A stretch of 38,153 nt of DNA from an uncultured Flavobacteriales bacterium. Its GTDB lineage: Bacteria; Bacteroidota; Bacteroidia; Flavobacteriales_D; Crocinitomicaceae. Shown here piece by piece: positions 17,965 through 27,236 of the stretch. The position numbers and the translations under genes were made by a program. The stretch is from positions 696,182 through 734,334 of the forward strand of contig CALSTG010000001.1 of assembly GCA_943789205.1 (NCBI GenBank), written 5' to 3'. Position 1 is the stretch's first letter; the number at the start of each line of letters is the position of its first letter. The notes under the pieces were generated by a model. The model did no database searches. It was given only the letters and a program-made list of their open reading frames with translations, and was not told where the DNA came from.

Positions 17965-20900
17965 TTAAAAAAATGCACGCAACTCCATGCCTCCCGAATG
18001 AATCATCCTTGCATTCTCTGACTTGCGACCCAAATATTGAATTGTGAGTTGCAAATTCTTTGACACCGTTTTTTGATAACCAATATTCCAAGTATAGTTC
18101 ATTCCAGGGCGCAAGGCTTCAAGCATTTCAAATCCTACGGCTGAATTTTCAGTACCTACAAAATCAATCTTCAAAAATTTAAAAGAACCCTGTAGACTTC
18201 CTTTATCAGTCTGATTGTACTTAATTGTAGATCCAATGTCTCTGATGTTGCAACTTTCACCGCCGCTAAGAATCGAGTTGTTTTTTGCTGTAATCCTTGA
18301 ATCGACTGTTATTCTGAAATTTGTGCTAGGCTGGAAACCCAAGGAGGTTTTCAACCAATTAAAAGAAATTGCGTAGTCCCTTCCAGAGGTGTAGTCAGCT
18401 AGAGAATTCTTTAAACCATTCTGTGCAGTCACGACGAGTGAATACTTTGGTGTCATATTCCATCTTGCATTGATTTCATGAAACGAAGAACGCCGTGAAT
18501 CAAAACCTGATGCAAGTAACGTTTTCGTTTGGTTATTTTGAAAAACGTAACGCGCACCAAATATAGCTCCCGTACGATTGAAGAATAGAGAATTCCTGAC
18601 AAAAGCAGCCGTAGAAATAAGGTTCGTATCTGCAATCCTATTGGACAACGGGTTAAATACAGAACCATTCAAAAATGCATTCGATTTCTTATTAATTCGA
18701 AATCTAGCCTGATCAGAAAATCGCGATAGAAACTTTAATATTCCTTTTTTGCGAGACCACACCCGCTCAGGTCTTAAATAAATTGTCTGGTTAAATTCAT
18801 TAAAGTATGTAGTCACGTAACTATTACTCGGAACAAATACCCGAATATAATTTGCTTGATCTATAAATTGTGCAACTTCAAATTCATTTAAGTCCTTGAC
18901 CCCATCTCCATTGTAATCAATCCACGTGTATACACCTTGACCATCATTTACCTGAATATACAAGAACTCTCGCTTCTGTTCTAGGCCTGAACCAATTTCA
19001 TAAAATGTAGACCATTGAATCGCATTTTTAAAGGCTTTAAAATTATACTCCAAACGGCCAATCAAGGAGTTTTCTGGTTTTTGATTCATTAAAACGGTAT
19101 CGAGAACGTCTAATGAACGATAACCTGAGAGCAAGGTTAGCTTTTGATTTTTTAAACTATTAATATTCAACTCTGCACCGGTCGTTTTTGCTAAAGCTGT
19201 CCTTCCAAATTGATTGTCAATCAATCGTCTATCATAACGCTCACGATAAAATAGTTTATATTCCATTGTACTCGTATCTGCATTAGAAACATAAAACTGA
19301 TAATCAAAAAACTCGTAGCTAGGAGCGCTTGAAATTGTATCTTGATATTGATTGCGCTCATGATCATCTTTATAACCGATTCGTATAGGACCGATATTTT
19401 TTGAAAGTTCCAAACGATGCCTTAAAAAGCTACTACGCGTTAGACCATTTGCCTGTAAATAGCTCCCATCCCAATTGGCATTCCAGCCTTTCTGTTGCCA
19501 ATTTCCCTTTGTGAATGCCCTTTGACCACTGTAATCTGACCCTATTGAAAAATGCTGGGCATCAACATCTATCGAGCCTCTTTTCTTATGTTTAAGTTTT
19601 GTACCTATTGTACCTAGTATCTGTTGACCCTCGTATCCTTGAAACCGCGTATTCCAATCGCGATCAAATTCTACGGCTCTGTATTGTTGGATGGGAGAAA
19701 AGTTAGTTGATAAATATTCTAACTCCGCTTTTGTCTTTAAAGACCACATTGTTGTTGTATCTGTTTTACCAAAAAAAGAAGTATTCATCCATTTCGTTCG
19801 ATTGGAGAACCCAACATTATCATCAGCAGCTAAACTTGAGTAGGTATTGATATCGAAGTTACTCATAGCCCATTCTGACTCTAAAAAGCTATGCTTTTTG
19901 TATTTCCATTTAAGCCCGCTACTAAACATCTGTTGTTTTTTAGGTGTAATAATACTTCTTGATGCTCGGTAATCTCCTTGGGCAACTCCTGCTTCTGGAG
20001 CAACCCATTTAAAGACCTTTCCTAAAGCATTATAATTTTCAAGTATGTAATCCCCATTTCCATTACCAACATATTCAAAGAAAACGCGATAAAAAGCTGT
20101 ATTTGGATCAACACTGAAAACCAATACAGAATCATATCCGAGGGAATCAATTCGCTTATAAAGATTTTGATTGTCAAAAAAGCCAACAGAATCTATCGAA
20201 CTCACTGATGCCAGGTTTAAAGCGTCACCAATTCCCGCTAAATATGCCCTTTGTTCGTTTGATAATTCTTGTTGTAAGGGTTGATTTTTAGCATCTTGTT
20301 CAGAATAGGAGTTGATCCAAAAATCTATTTTTTTCGAATTATAAGTCAGTGAATGTTGTGCCAGAGAACGCGCGTAATTTTGATCTGAATATTGAAACTC
20401 CGCAACGATTCTAGTATCTTTTGTGATTAGATTTCGAGCCGTAAATATGACCTCTGAGGTATTGTAATCAATAGTATAATCATATTCCTGTCCACGCTGT
20501 AATAAACGCCCATCTATAAAAAGCTTCTCTGTACCAGACAAAACAATTATAAAAGGTTCGTTTTCTGCACCAACCAAACGATAAGGCCCTTGATTTGATT
20601 CTATGCCTGGTATAATTTGTCTATTGAATTTACCCTTGGACAATGCACCACTCAACTGAATTTTCCACGATTTATCTTCTCCTCTATCCCATTTATAATT
20701 CACGCTCAAACCTTGAGCCCTCTTGCGATAATTCATAAAATACCCCTTAGGCTTTGACAGCCAAAAATCACCTGCAATGAGCTTCAAGCGATCATTATAA
20801 ACTTGAATAAATACTTTATCAAACTCTTGAAGTTTATTGGTGTTACCCTCAGGTTGAATTGGGATATTTGCATCAGAAACGGAGGCAAGTATTTTTAAAT

Positions 20901-21399
20901 CAGGTGCAATATTTCCCGAAAGCTCCAGGTTTAGTGAAGAATTTATCCCAAGATCTTGATTGTTACCAAAAGAAACACCTCTGGAAATAGAACCATTTTT
21001 ATTCAAATCATTTCCTCCAAAGACATCATTCACCGAGTAAAAGTTTTCGATTTTAAAAAGTGTGCTTTTATCTGTGTCTTTGTCAAAGACCTGAGCACTA
21101 TCGCGAAGCCTATAGGTCTTTGATAAATCGAAAGGGAAGACTTTATAAGAAAAAAATAACGTATCATTTAAAGGCTTTAATAAGCTAAATAGCGCAGATG
21201 AATAGTCAAGGGAATACGCGGATGGAGAGAGCACGCTATCATTTAAATAAACTTCAAAAGAATTTGGATAAATACTACACGTATCAATACGATTTTCTTT
21301 TTCAATAAAAAGATTTTTCGTTCGAATTCCTCCATCTTGACCTAATGCAGAAAGATGAACGGTTAAATAAAGAAAAAAAAGAAGTCTATATTTTATCAT
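17965..21399 (-). CDS. Large predicted outer-membrane beta-barrel protein of unknown function
   Basis: 1144 residues with signal peptide 1-20 (ending SALGQ). After about 110 residues comes SISRGVSFGNNQDLGINSSL, then SVSDANIPIQPEGNTNKLQ and IAGDFWLSKPKGYFMNYRKR, a stretch resembling part of the T9SS translocon protein SprA and of many uncharacterised Bacteroidota proteins. The remainder is an alternating aromatic/polar pattern of a large barrel, with GNGNGDYILENYNALGKVF and an EF-hand-like DYNGDGVKDLNEFE near residue 825. It ends in GGMELRAFF, a terminal aromatic as in outer-membrane barrels. It lies 67 bases after hemD and 31 before the hydroxylase gene, but that position does not identify the substrate. 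A translocon, adhesin or transport role is possible; none is shown. Confidence 0.8.
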   Translation of the reverse strand: MIKYRLLFFLYLTVHLSALGQDGGIRTKNLFIEKENRIDTCSIYPNSFEVYLNDSVLSPSAYSLDYSSALFSLLKPLNDTLFFSYKVFPFDLSKTYRLRDSAQVFDKDTDKSTLFKIENFYSVNDVFGGNDLNKNGSISRGVSFGNNQDLGINSSLNLELSGNIAPDLKILASVSDANIPIQPEGNTNKLQEFDKVFIQVYNDRLKLIAGDFWLSKPKGYFMNYRKRAQGLSVNYKWDRGEDKSWKIQLSGALSKGKFNRQIIPGIESNQGPYRLVGAENEPFIIVLSGTEKLFIDGRLLQRGQEYDYTIDYNTSEVIFTARNLITKDTRIVAEFQYSDQNYARSLAQHSLTYNSKKIDFWINSYSEQDAKNQPLQQELSNEQRAYLAGIGDALNLASVSSIDSVGFFDNQNLYKRIDSLGYDSVLVFSVDPNTAFYRVFFEYVGNGNGDYILENYNALGKVFKWVAPEAGVAQGDYRASRSIITPKKQQMFSSGLKWKYKKHSFLESEWAMSNFDINTYSSLAADDNVGFSNRTKWMNTSFFGKTDTTTMWSLKTKAELEYLSTNFSPIQQYRAVEFDRDWNTRFQGYEGQQILGTIGTKLKHKKRGSIDVDAQHFSIGSDYSGQRAFTKGNWQQKGWNANWDGSYLQANGLTRSSFLRHRLELSKNIGPIRIGYKDDHERNQYQDTISSAPSYEFFDYQFYVSNADTSTMEYKLFYRERYDRRLIDNQFGRTALAKTTGAELNINSLKNQKLTLLSGYRSLDVLDTVLMNQKPENSLIGRLEYNFKAFKNAIQWSTFYEIGSGLEQKREFLYIQVNDGQGVYTWIDYNGDGVKDLNEFEVAQFIDQANYIRVFVPSNSYVTTYFNEFNQTIYLRPERVWSRKKGILKFLSRFSDQARFRINKKSNAFLNGSVFNPLSNRIADTNLISTAAFVRNSLFFNRTGAIFGARYVFQNNQTKTLLASGFDSRRSSFHEINARWNMTPKYSLVVTAQNGLKNSLADYTSGRDYAISFNWLKTSLGFQPSTNFRITVDSRITAKNNSILSGGESCNIRDIGSTIKYNQTDKGSLQGSFKFLKIDFVGTENSAVGFEMLEALRPGMNYTWNIGYQKTVSKNLQLTIQYLGRKSENARMIHSGGMELRAFF

Positions 21400-21466
21400 G
21401 GATATTCACAACCAATATAAGGTCTTGAACTTTAAAACGCTATTTTCAACAATCCATTGTTTTTTC

Positions 21467-22135
21467 TTACGACTTAATAAGAGAATTTAGAATCAATAAC
21501 AGTTCTTCCAAGGTCCCTTGCTCTAAAACAAAATGAGATTTCCTTGCATATGTTTCTAGAGTTGCTCTGGTTGAGTTGCCCCAAGCTATAACAATAGCTT
21601 CCACAGGCAGCTCATTATGCATATGAAATGCATCAACATTACTAGGACTCGTGAAAACATAAATATCTTTTGGATCAATCTTAATGCCATTCAGTAGGGT
21701 CTTATAAATTGCTACACTTCGAATTTGTTTCTTCGGAATAGCCGTCTCAATAGAACGTAATGAAAGGTTAGAGTGAGGAATAAAAACAGTCCGTGTTCCA
21801 AGCCATGCATAGAATTCTTTAGAAATAGCCTGAGGGTTACCAGCATTACTTCCAATAAAGCTTGTTTTATAACCCATTTTATGAATTCTACTTGATGTTT
21901 GAAGACCTACGCAAGCAATTGTACAAGATGACAAATCAATTTGAGAGGATTCTTCTAAGAATTGTAAAGATCGAATACTTGAAATAAAAACTACCTCAAA
22001 ATCTATTGGTAATTCAAATGTAGTTGGGCTAAATCTAATTAATGACTGGCAATAAAATTGAAACTCAAGCTGAGCAGTGAAATCACCTAGTTCATCAAGG
22101 TCAGAAAGGTTTTTAGAAATGAATATGGTTTTCAA
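21467..22135 (-). CDS. hemD: Uroporphyrinogen-III synthase
   Basis: 222 residues. HemD cyclises hydroxymethylbilane and inverts ring D to give uroporphyrinogen III. The sequence is divergent, as HemD usually is, but the bilobal pattern is clear: FEVVFISSIRSLQFL, CTIACVGLQTSSRI, a linker, then RSVAIYKTLLN, DIYVFTSPSNVDAF near 157-170 and VIAWGNSTRATLE near 182-194. The start is a TTG (22135) that overlaps the hemC stop (TTGA), an uncommon codon chosen because it gives the family N-terminus MKTIFISKNL and couples translation. A catalytic residue cannot be pointed to, since the family has few invariant positions. Confidence 0.88.
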   Translation of the reverse strand: MKTIFISKNLSDLDELGDFTAQLEFQFYCQSLIRFSPTTFELPIDFEVVFISSIRSLQFLEESSQIDLSSCTIACVGLQTSSRIHKMGYKTSFIGSNAGNPQAISKEFYAWLGTRTVFIPHSNLSLRSIETAIPKKQIRSVAIYKTLLNGIKIDPKDIYVFTSPSNVDAFHMHNELPVEAIVIAWGNSTRATLETYARKSHFVLEQGTLEELLLILNSLIKS

Positions 22136-23028
22136 ACCTGCTGATGTTGCAAATGCTCAACAATTTTTTTCGGAAAATCCTGCTCGTCAATGTACGGGAA
22201 ACGGAAATATCTTGATGGATGCATTGCATCATCCGAAAACGAAACATGCACGTACTTATTATCGCAATAGACACCAAGCGGCAATTGACATCCACCGTTC
22301 ATTAAATTTAATACTGACCTTTCAAGGTGAACCACTTTTTGCACTTCGCTATCATTGACAGCGCTTAAAAGTGATTTAAGGAATGTATCATTCGAGCGAA
22401 TCTGCAAAGCTAAAACACCTTGTGCAGGTGCAGGAACGAATTCATCAGGTGTCAAATCGATCCCCACCAAATCATCTAGCTCTAATTTTAGCCTCAGCAC
22501 TCCAGCCTTTGCAAGTAGGATAGCATCGTATTCACCAGATTTAAGCTTATCAACTCGCGTAGGAACATTCCCCCTTAAATCCTTTATCTGAACATCAGGT
22601 CTAAGTGCAAGAAGCTGAGATTTTCTTCGTGCAGAAGAAGTCCCGACTATCGCATCTTTTTTTAAACCCCACAAAGCTTGTTCTTCATGAGCAGGTTTCC
22701 TAATTAATAAAAGCTCACACGGGTTCGCACGTGATGAAACAGCGGCGATTTCAAGACCTTCGGGTTGATTCGTTTCTAAATCTTTATGAGAATGAACAGC
22801 AAGGTCAACATCCTCATTCAACAAAGAAGCCTCAATTTCTTTGGTAAAAAACCCTTTACCTTCCATTTTGTCAAAGCTCAAATGTTGAATTTTATCTCCT
22901 TGGGTTTTAATAATTGTTATTTCAACCTCATGGCCTCTTTTTTCTAGCTCTTCACGAACAAAGTTTGCCTGCCATAAGGCAAGGTCACTCCCTCTGGTTC
23001 CTATTTTAATTGGTTTAGTTAGAGGCAT
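22132..23028 (-). CDS. hemC: Hydroxymethylbilane synthase (porphobilinogen deaminase)
   Basis: 298 residues from ATG 23028. An in-frame TTG at 23052 would add eight residues read inside hemA and is less likely. The enzyme polymerises four porphobilinogens onto a dipyrromethane cofactor. The N-terminus KIGTRGSDLALWQ, the catalytic aspartate D83 in AVHSHKD, the phosphate-loop-like GTSSARRKSQL at 129-139, LRGNVPTRVDKL at 151-162 and the cofactor cysteine C247 in NGGCQLPLG are all intact. The gene overlaps the end of hemA by 14 bases and the start of hemD by 4, giving a tightly coupled hemA-hemC-hemD order. Confidence 0.96.
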   Translation of the reverse strand: MPLTKPIKIGTRGSDLALWQANFVREELEKRGHEVEITIIKTQGDKIQHLSFDKMEGKGFFTKEIEASLLNEDVDLAVHSHKDLETNQPEGLEIAAVSSRANPCELLLIRKPAHEEQALWGLKKDAIVGTSSARRKSQLLALRPDVQIKDLRGNVPTRVDKLKSGEYDAILLAKAGVLRLKLELDDLVGIDLTPDEFVPAPAQGVLALQIRSNDTFLKSLLSAVNDSEVQKVVHLERSVLNLMNGGCQLPLGVYCDNKYVHVSFSDDAMHPSRYFRFPYIDEQDFPKKIVEHLQHQQV

Positions 23029-24250
23029 TTTTAAGAATGATTTCTTTTGCAAGTTTCATTGGACCGCTAATGTACTTTTTTTCAACATAACCCAATACTT
23101 TATCTAAGACTTCTCGAGCCTCTGGATCTAAATCTTCCATATCCCTTTTAAAAACTTCATCAATAGCTGTTTCCTTAATCGCTTTAATTTGTCTTGGGAC
23201 ATCTTGCATTACCAATTCTACATTGCGCTCCTCGACAAGAAGAATAAATTCTTTTAAAGCCTCATTCACTATTGCCTTTACAGAAGCAACCTCTTTACCA
23301 CGAACTTTTAAATTATCATTCGAAATCTTCTGCAGCAAATCAATTGATAAATAATTAACATTATGTTTTGCTATGATTTCAGGAGAAATATCTTGAGGTA
23401 TTGCAATATCTATGAGTGTTTTTAAGCCTTTCTCATTTTGAAGGATTTGCTCATAAAGCTCTAATGAAACTACATTGTGGTCTGCACCTGTACAAGAGAG
23501 CAAGACATCAAAACCTTTTGAGTAGCTTGAAAGCTCAGCCAGAGGGTAATATGGTGCATTTAAAGCTTGTGCTAGACTTGTGGCATTTGAAACCGTTCGA
23601 TTGAATACTACAAAATTACTGAAGCCGTGCTTTTTAAGAAATTTACACATCGTGGCATTCGTTGCTCCTGAACCAATAATTAAAATACGAGAATCTAGAG
23701 GAATATTCAATTCCTTTAACTTATGATAGGCTAAAGAAACTACCGAAACTGGCTTTGTCGCTATACTTGTTTGTGTGTATACTTTTTTGGCAGTCTGTAT
23801 AACCTGACGAATAAGGAGTCTTAAAAAGTCTCCGGTTAATTTATTTTTATTAGAACAATCAAAAGCATTTCTTACTTGTGTAATAATTTCTCTCTCGCCA
23901 ACAATCATTGACTCTATGGAGGAAGCAACAGAAAACGCATGATTCACAGCCTCTTCAGCATTGTACTCTTCAACATTTTTTGCTAAAAAAACTGCCTCAG
24001 AAATGGGTAATTCGGGATATAAGGATTGGATCAACTTTTCAATAGAAACAGGGCCATCACTGACTAGAGTAAATTCAACTCTATTACAGGTAGATAAAAA
24101 CATAAACTCTTCAATGCCAAACACATCTTTTACACGGTTTAACCTGGCACCCTGCTCATTAGGTTCAATATGCAGGAGACCGATCTTTACAACATCTAAT
24201 TTTCGATGTGTAAAAGCAAATATTTTTAAGTGTTTGAGGTTGTTTCTCAT
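23015..24250 (-). CDS. hemA: Glutamyl-tRNA reductase
   Basis: 411 residues. It reduces glutamyl-tRNA(Glu) to glutamate-1-semialdehyde, the first committed step of the C5 pathway to tetrapyrroles. The catalytic cysteine is C55 in LSTCNRVEF. The second catalytic-domain motif SIESMIVGEREIITQVRNAF is near 111-130. The NADPH-binding domain starts with RILIIGSGATNATM near 188-201, and the helical dimerisation domain fills the C-terminus. It heads the minus-strand block that includes hemC and hemD. The 109-base gap upstream carries AATCTTTG (24284-24277, minus sense), one mismatch from the -7 consensus. Confidence 0.95.
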   Translation of the reverse strand: MRNNLKHLKIFAFTHRKLDVVKIGLLHIEPNEQGARLNRVKDVFGIEEFMFLSTCNRVEFTLVSDGPVSIEKLIQSLYPELPISEAVFLAKNVEEYNAEEAVNHAFSVASSIESMIVGEREIITQVRNAFDCSNKNKLTGDFLRLLIRQVIQTAKKVYTQTSIATKPVSVVSLAYHKLKELNIPLDSRILIIGSGATNATMCKFLKKHGFSNFVVFNRTVSNATSLAQALNAPYYPLAELSSYSKGFDVLLSCTGADHNVVSLELYEQILQNEKGLKTLIDIAIPQDISPEIIAKHNVNYLSIDLLQKISNDNLKVRGKEVASVKAIVNEALKEFILLVEERNVELVMQDVPRQIKAIKETAIDEVFKRDMEDLDPEAREVLDKVLGYVEKKYISGPMKLAKEIILKNASN

Positions 24251-24330
24251 TCCTTATTACAAATATCGGTAGTCATCAAAGATTGTTTGTCATAATAGTG
24301 TCATGTAGCCTGAAAATTAGGAAAAGACTT

Positions 24331-24338
24331 TAAATTTG
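24331..24338 (+). promoter_or_regulatory. Bacteroidota -7 promoter element for the HAD hydrolase gene
   Basis: TAAATTTG matches TAnnTTTG exactly and ends 21 bases before ATG 24360. No clear TTTG was seen at the -33 position. Confidence 0.5.
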
Positions 24339-24359
24339 TAATGATTCTAAACTATTTAA

Positions 24360-24983
24360 ATGCAATACAAAAAAGTTAAAGCTCTTTTATTTGATTTAGG
24401 CGGCGTAATCGTAGATTTAGATTATAAAAAAACAGCAAATGCTTTTGAAAATATTGGACTACAAAATGCAGAGAAAGCATATAGTCAATTTAATCAAACT
24501 GATCTGTTCAATCTCTTTGAAACAGGCCATATATCAAGCGAAGAATTCCTAGCAGAGCTGCAAAATGAAATTACAAATCAGGTAAGCTTATCCGAAATAA
24601 CAAAAGCCTGGAACAGCATGATTATAGGGTTTCAGCATTCAAAACTCGAAAAAATAAAAAAACTGAGTGAACAAGTTCCATGTTATTTGCTAAGCAATAC
24701 AAATGAAATACATCTGAGCTATATTGAACAGTTACTTCAAGAAATGGGTTTTAAACACTTTCTAAATATTTTTGAATCTTGTTACTTTTCTCATCAAATT
24801 GGAAAAAGAAAACCGCACAAAGAAACCTTCGAATGGGTTTTAAATCAAATGAATTATGACGCTCAAGATGTTTTATTTATAGAAGATTCCCCTCAGCATA
24901 TTAAGGGCGCAAAAAGTGCCAAACTCAATACTTTTTACTTCAAAAAAGATAGCAGTTTATCAGATATATATCAATGGATTTAA
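24360..24983 (+). CDS. HAD family hydrolase (subfamily IA, YihX-like)
   Basis: 207 residues, cytoplasmic. HAD motif I is LLFDLGGVIVD at 9-19 with nucleophile D12. Motif II is CYLLSNTNEIH near 107-117, motif III includes the lysine of QIGKRKPHKE near 147-156, and motif IV is LFIEDSPQHIKGAKSA near 172-187. Positions of the cap helices fit the IA variant-3 group, which includes YihX (glucose-1-phosphate phosphatase) and many sugar or nucleotide phosphatases. The substrate cannot be told from sequence. The stop codon ends exactly where the stop of the convergent T9SS cargo begins. Confidence 0.92.
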   Translation: MQYKKVKALLFDLGGVIVDLDYKKTANAFENIGLQNAEKAYSQFNQTDLFNLFETGHISSEEFLAELQNEITNQVSLSEITKAWNSMIIGFQHSKLEKIKKLSEQVPCYLLSNTNEIHLSYIEQLLQEMGFKHFLNIFESCYFSHQIGKRKPHKETFEWVLNQMNYDAQDVLFIEDSPQHIKGAKSAKLNTFYFKKDSSLSDIYQWI

Positions 24984-27047
24984 CTATCTAATTAGATGCA
25001 CATATCCTTGCTTCTCTGATTTTTCAAGGACGATTTTATACATATAAATCCCGTCCATTAGCTCTGAACCATCTAAAGATCTTCCTGAAAATGGGGTTTC
25101 ACCCTCAGTGTGTTTGTAAACCACATTGCCCCATCTATCAAAGTACAGAACTTCGTAAGTCTCACAGGTCTTAAAATATGCCTGAAGATCAAAAACTTCA
25201 TTTGATCCATTACCATTTGGTGTAAAAACATTAGGCAAATCGAATTCCTCAAAAGAGTATATATTGATAATATTTAATTCAATAGAAGTCACAGGTGAAA
25301 TACATCCATTAACTGTAACGGATACGTCATAGATTCCCATGTCTTCGGAATCTGCCTCTAAAGTGAAATCAGGCGCATTAGAGACATAATCGTTTGGACC
25401 CTCCCATTGATAAAAACCATCTGAAACTGAGCTTGTTGAAACCTCAAAAATATCACCTGGACAAGACAAAGGACTATTTGACAATACTGATGGTGCATCG
25501 GGAATAGGATAAACTATAAGTTCGAATGTAATAAGGGAATCACATCCTAAAGTGGTAAATAAATTAAATGGGTACGTGCCACTTTCATTCATGGTCAAAC
25601 CTTCAAACGTAATTGACTCTCCTTGACAAAGACTTGTATCAATAATGAAGCTATAAGAAGGATTGACGGTTAGATCTAATTGAACGGTTGAATCACAACC
25701 TGCTACAGATTGTAAATTTTGAATATACGTTCCTGATTCATTTAATGCATTGGGACCAAAAACAAAAGTCTCGTTTGAACATATCGTATCAATTAGAAAG
25801 ATGTCATATGTTTCATTAACAACAATTTCGGCAGTTACAGTATCACTGTAACAGCCATCAACCTCTAGGTATATCGAATAGACACCAGAATCCGTCAATT
25901 CTAAATCAGCAATAGTTGTATCATTAGCAGACGAGGTAAAACCATTAGGGCCTTCCCAAAAATAAGAAGCATTGGTAACAATAGATGTAAATAAAGAAAG
26001 ATTCTCGGAGGTACAAATAGGCGAATTTACAGTAATTTCAGGGGATGGTATTTCATCAGGCTCTGACAATATCACTTCCACTATTTCTTCACAATTCCCA
26101 GAACGCACAAAAACATCGTAAGTTCCTGCTTGTAAATCTATGAAATTAGGATCTGTGGTATATGATGAACCATCAAGTGAATACTCTACATTCGTTCCTG
26201 TGGCAATGACGGAAATCGCTCCATCACCTGAGCCATAACATGTCAAATCTGTCGGCGTCACAGTTACAATATTAAATGGAATAAAAACCGGAGGTGCGAC
26301 ATCAAATGATGGGCTTCCTACATATGAACCATTGAATGCTGAATTCCCTTGTACATTGGTGTAGTTACCATCAAACTTATAATAGCCAACAAGCTGTGCC
26401 TCCAAACCAGGTAAAAGCAGGGTATTCATATTTAATCTAATTTGACTTTCCGTACGCGCTTCATTCCAAATGCGTACTTCATCAATTTTGCCTCTAAAGT
26501 GTTCAGGGCCGTTGGGCCAATTAGAACGATTACCTATAGCGGCATCCCAGTCATTAGTTATCAAATCGCCTGTGTGCGGCTTTTCACTTACTAAGCAACC
26601 ATTTATATAATATTTTATAGAAGAACCATCATAAGTTCCTGCAATATGAAACCAAGTGTTGTTCGGTATGGATATAGGATTTAAAACGAATTCAAAACCA
26701 TCAGTAGTTGAAATCTGAAAACTGTTGGGTCTAAACAAATAATTACAATCATTCGTACCATCATGTTTAGACACAATATTCATGTTACTTCCGTTCTGAC
26801 GACTTATGAAAGCTTCAATTGTAATTTGATTTCCGCTTACGTCAACATCATTTATATTCACCCATTTTTGACCAAAACCTTCCGTACTTACGGAGTTCTG
26901 AGCATAGACAATCGAAAACGGCATGAAAAACAAAAGGGCAAAGTAAGTGGGAAGAGCAAAAAGCCTTTTAAAGGAAAAACTGAATTTCAATTTAATTTCT
27001 TTGGACACCACGTTATTAAGACAAGAACCAAACACTAAAAGTTGCAC
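24984..27047 (-). CDS. LamG-domain surface protein with T9SS type B sorting domain
   Basis: Up to 687 residues. The longest frame starts with GTG 27047. A TTG at 26990 gives a more normal signal peptide beginning MKFSFSFKRLFALPTYF and ending FSIVYAQ, so the start is uncertain. After the signal peptide comes a concanavalin-like LamG domain (about 50-240, with ITIEAFISRQ, WFHIAGTYDGSS and IDEVRIWNEART). A SprB-type repeat follows at about 258-335 (LTCYGSGDGAISV). Then come Ig-like segments (WEGPNGFTSS, WEGPNDYVSN) and two NESGTY-containing, GCDS-ending repeats. The type B sorting domain occupies about 600-687 (FTPNGNGSNEVFDLQ, YFDRWGNVVY, ending HLIR). It should be exported and cell-surface attached; the ligand is unknown. 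The next gene upstream is a relative. Confidence 0.88.
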   Translation of the reverse strand: MQLLVFGSCLNNVVSKEIKLKFSFSFKRLFALPTYFALLFFMPFSIVYAQNSVSTEGFGQKWVNINDVDVSGNQITIEAFISRQNGSNMNIVSKHDGTNDCNYLFRPNSFQISTTDGFEFVLNPISIPNNTWFHIAGTYDGSSIKYYINGCLVSEKPHTGDLITNDWDAAIGNRSNWPNGPEHFRGKIDEVRIWNEARTESQIRLNMNTLLLPGLEAQLVGYYKFDGNYTNVQGNSAFNGSYVGSPSFDVAPPVFIPFNIVTVTPTDLTCYGSGDGAISVIATGTNVEYSLDGSSYTTDPNFIDLQAGTYDVFVRSGNCEEIVEVILSEPDEIPSPEITVNSPICTSENLSLFTSIVTNASYFWEGPNGFTSSANDTTIADLELTDSGVYSIYLEVDGCYSDTVTAEIVVNETYDIFLIDTICSNETFVFGPNALNESGTYIQNLQSVAGCDSTVQLDLTVNPSYSFIIDTSLCQGESITFEGLTMNESGTYPFNLFTTLGCDSLITFELIVYPIPDAPSVLSNSPLSCPGDIFEVSTSSVSDGFYQWEGPNDYVSNAPDFTLEADSEDMGIYDVSVTVNGCISPVTSIELNIINIYSFEEFDLPNVFTPNGNGSNEVFDLQAYFKTCETYEVLYFDRWGNVVYKHTEGETPFSGRSLDGSELMDGIYMYKIVLEKSEKQGYVHLIR

Positions 27048-27236
27048 TAAATTAAGAAAAAAGGAAATACTAAAATTGAAATTAAATTAAAGCGTTTTTA
27101 AAAGACTAAATTATAACCGAGATTATTTAAAATTAAGAGGAACATTCTATTAACCTAATAAATAATTGGATTAACGATTGTCAAGTATATTAAAGGAAAA
27201 TTTTGAAATAAGTTGTGTAGCAATAAGGTAAAGAAA

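Noticed and set aside
21448..21461. AACAATCCATTGTT hairpin just downstream of hemD, with T residues on the plus side
   Set aside because: The run of Ts follows it only on the plus strand, opposite to the genes, and the loop is two bases; not convincing as a terminator.
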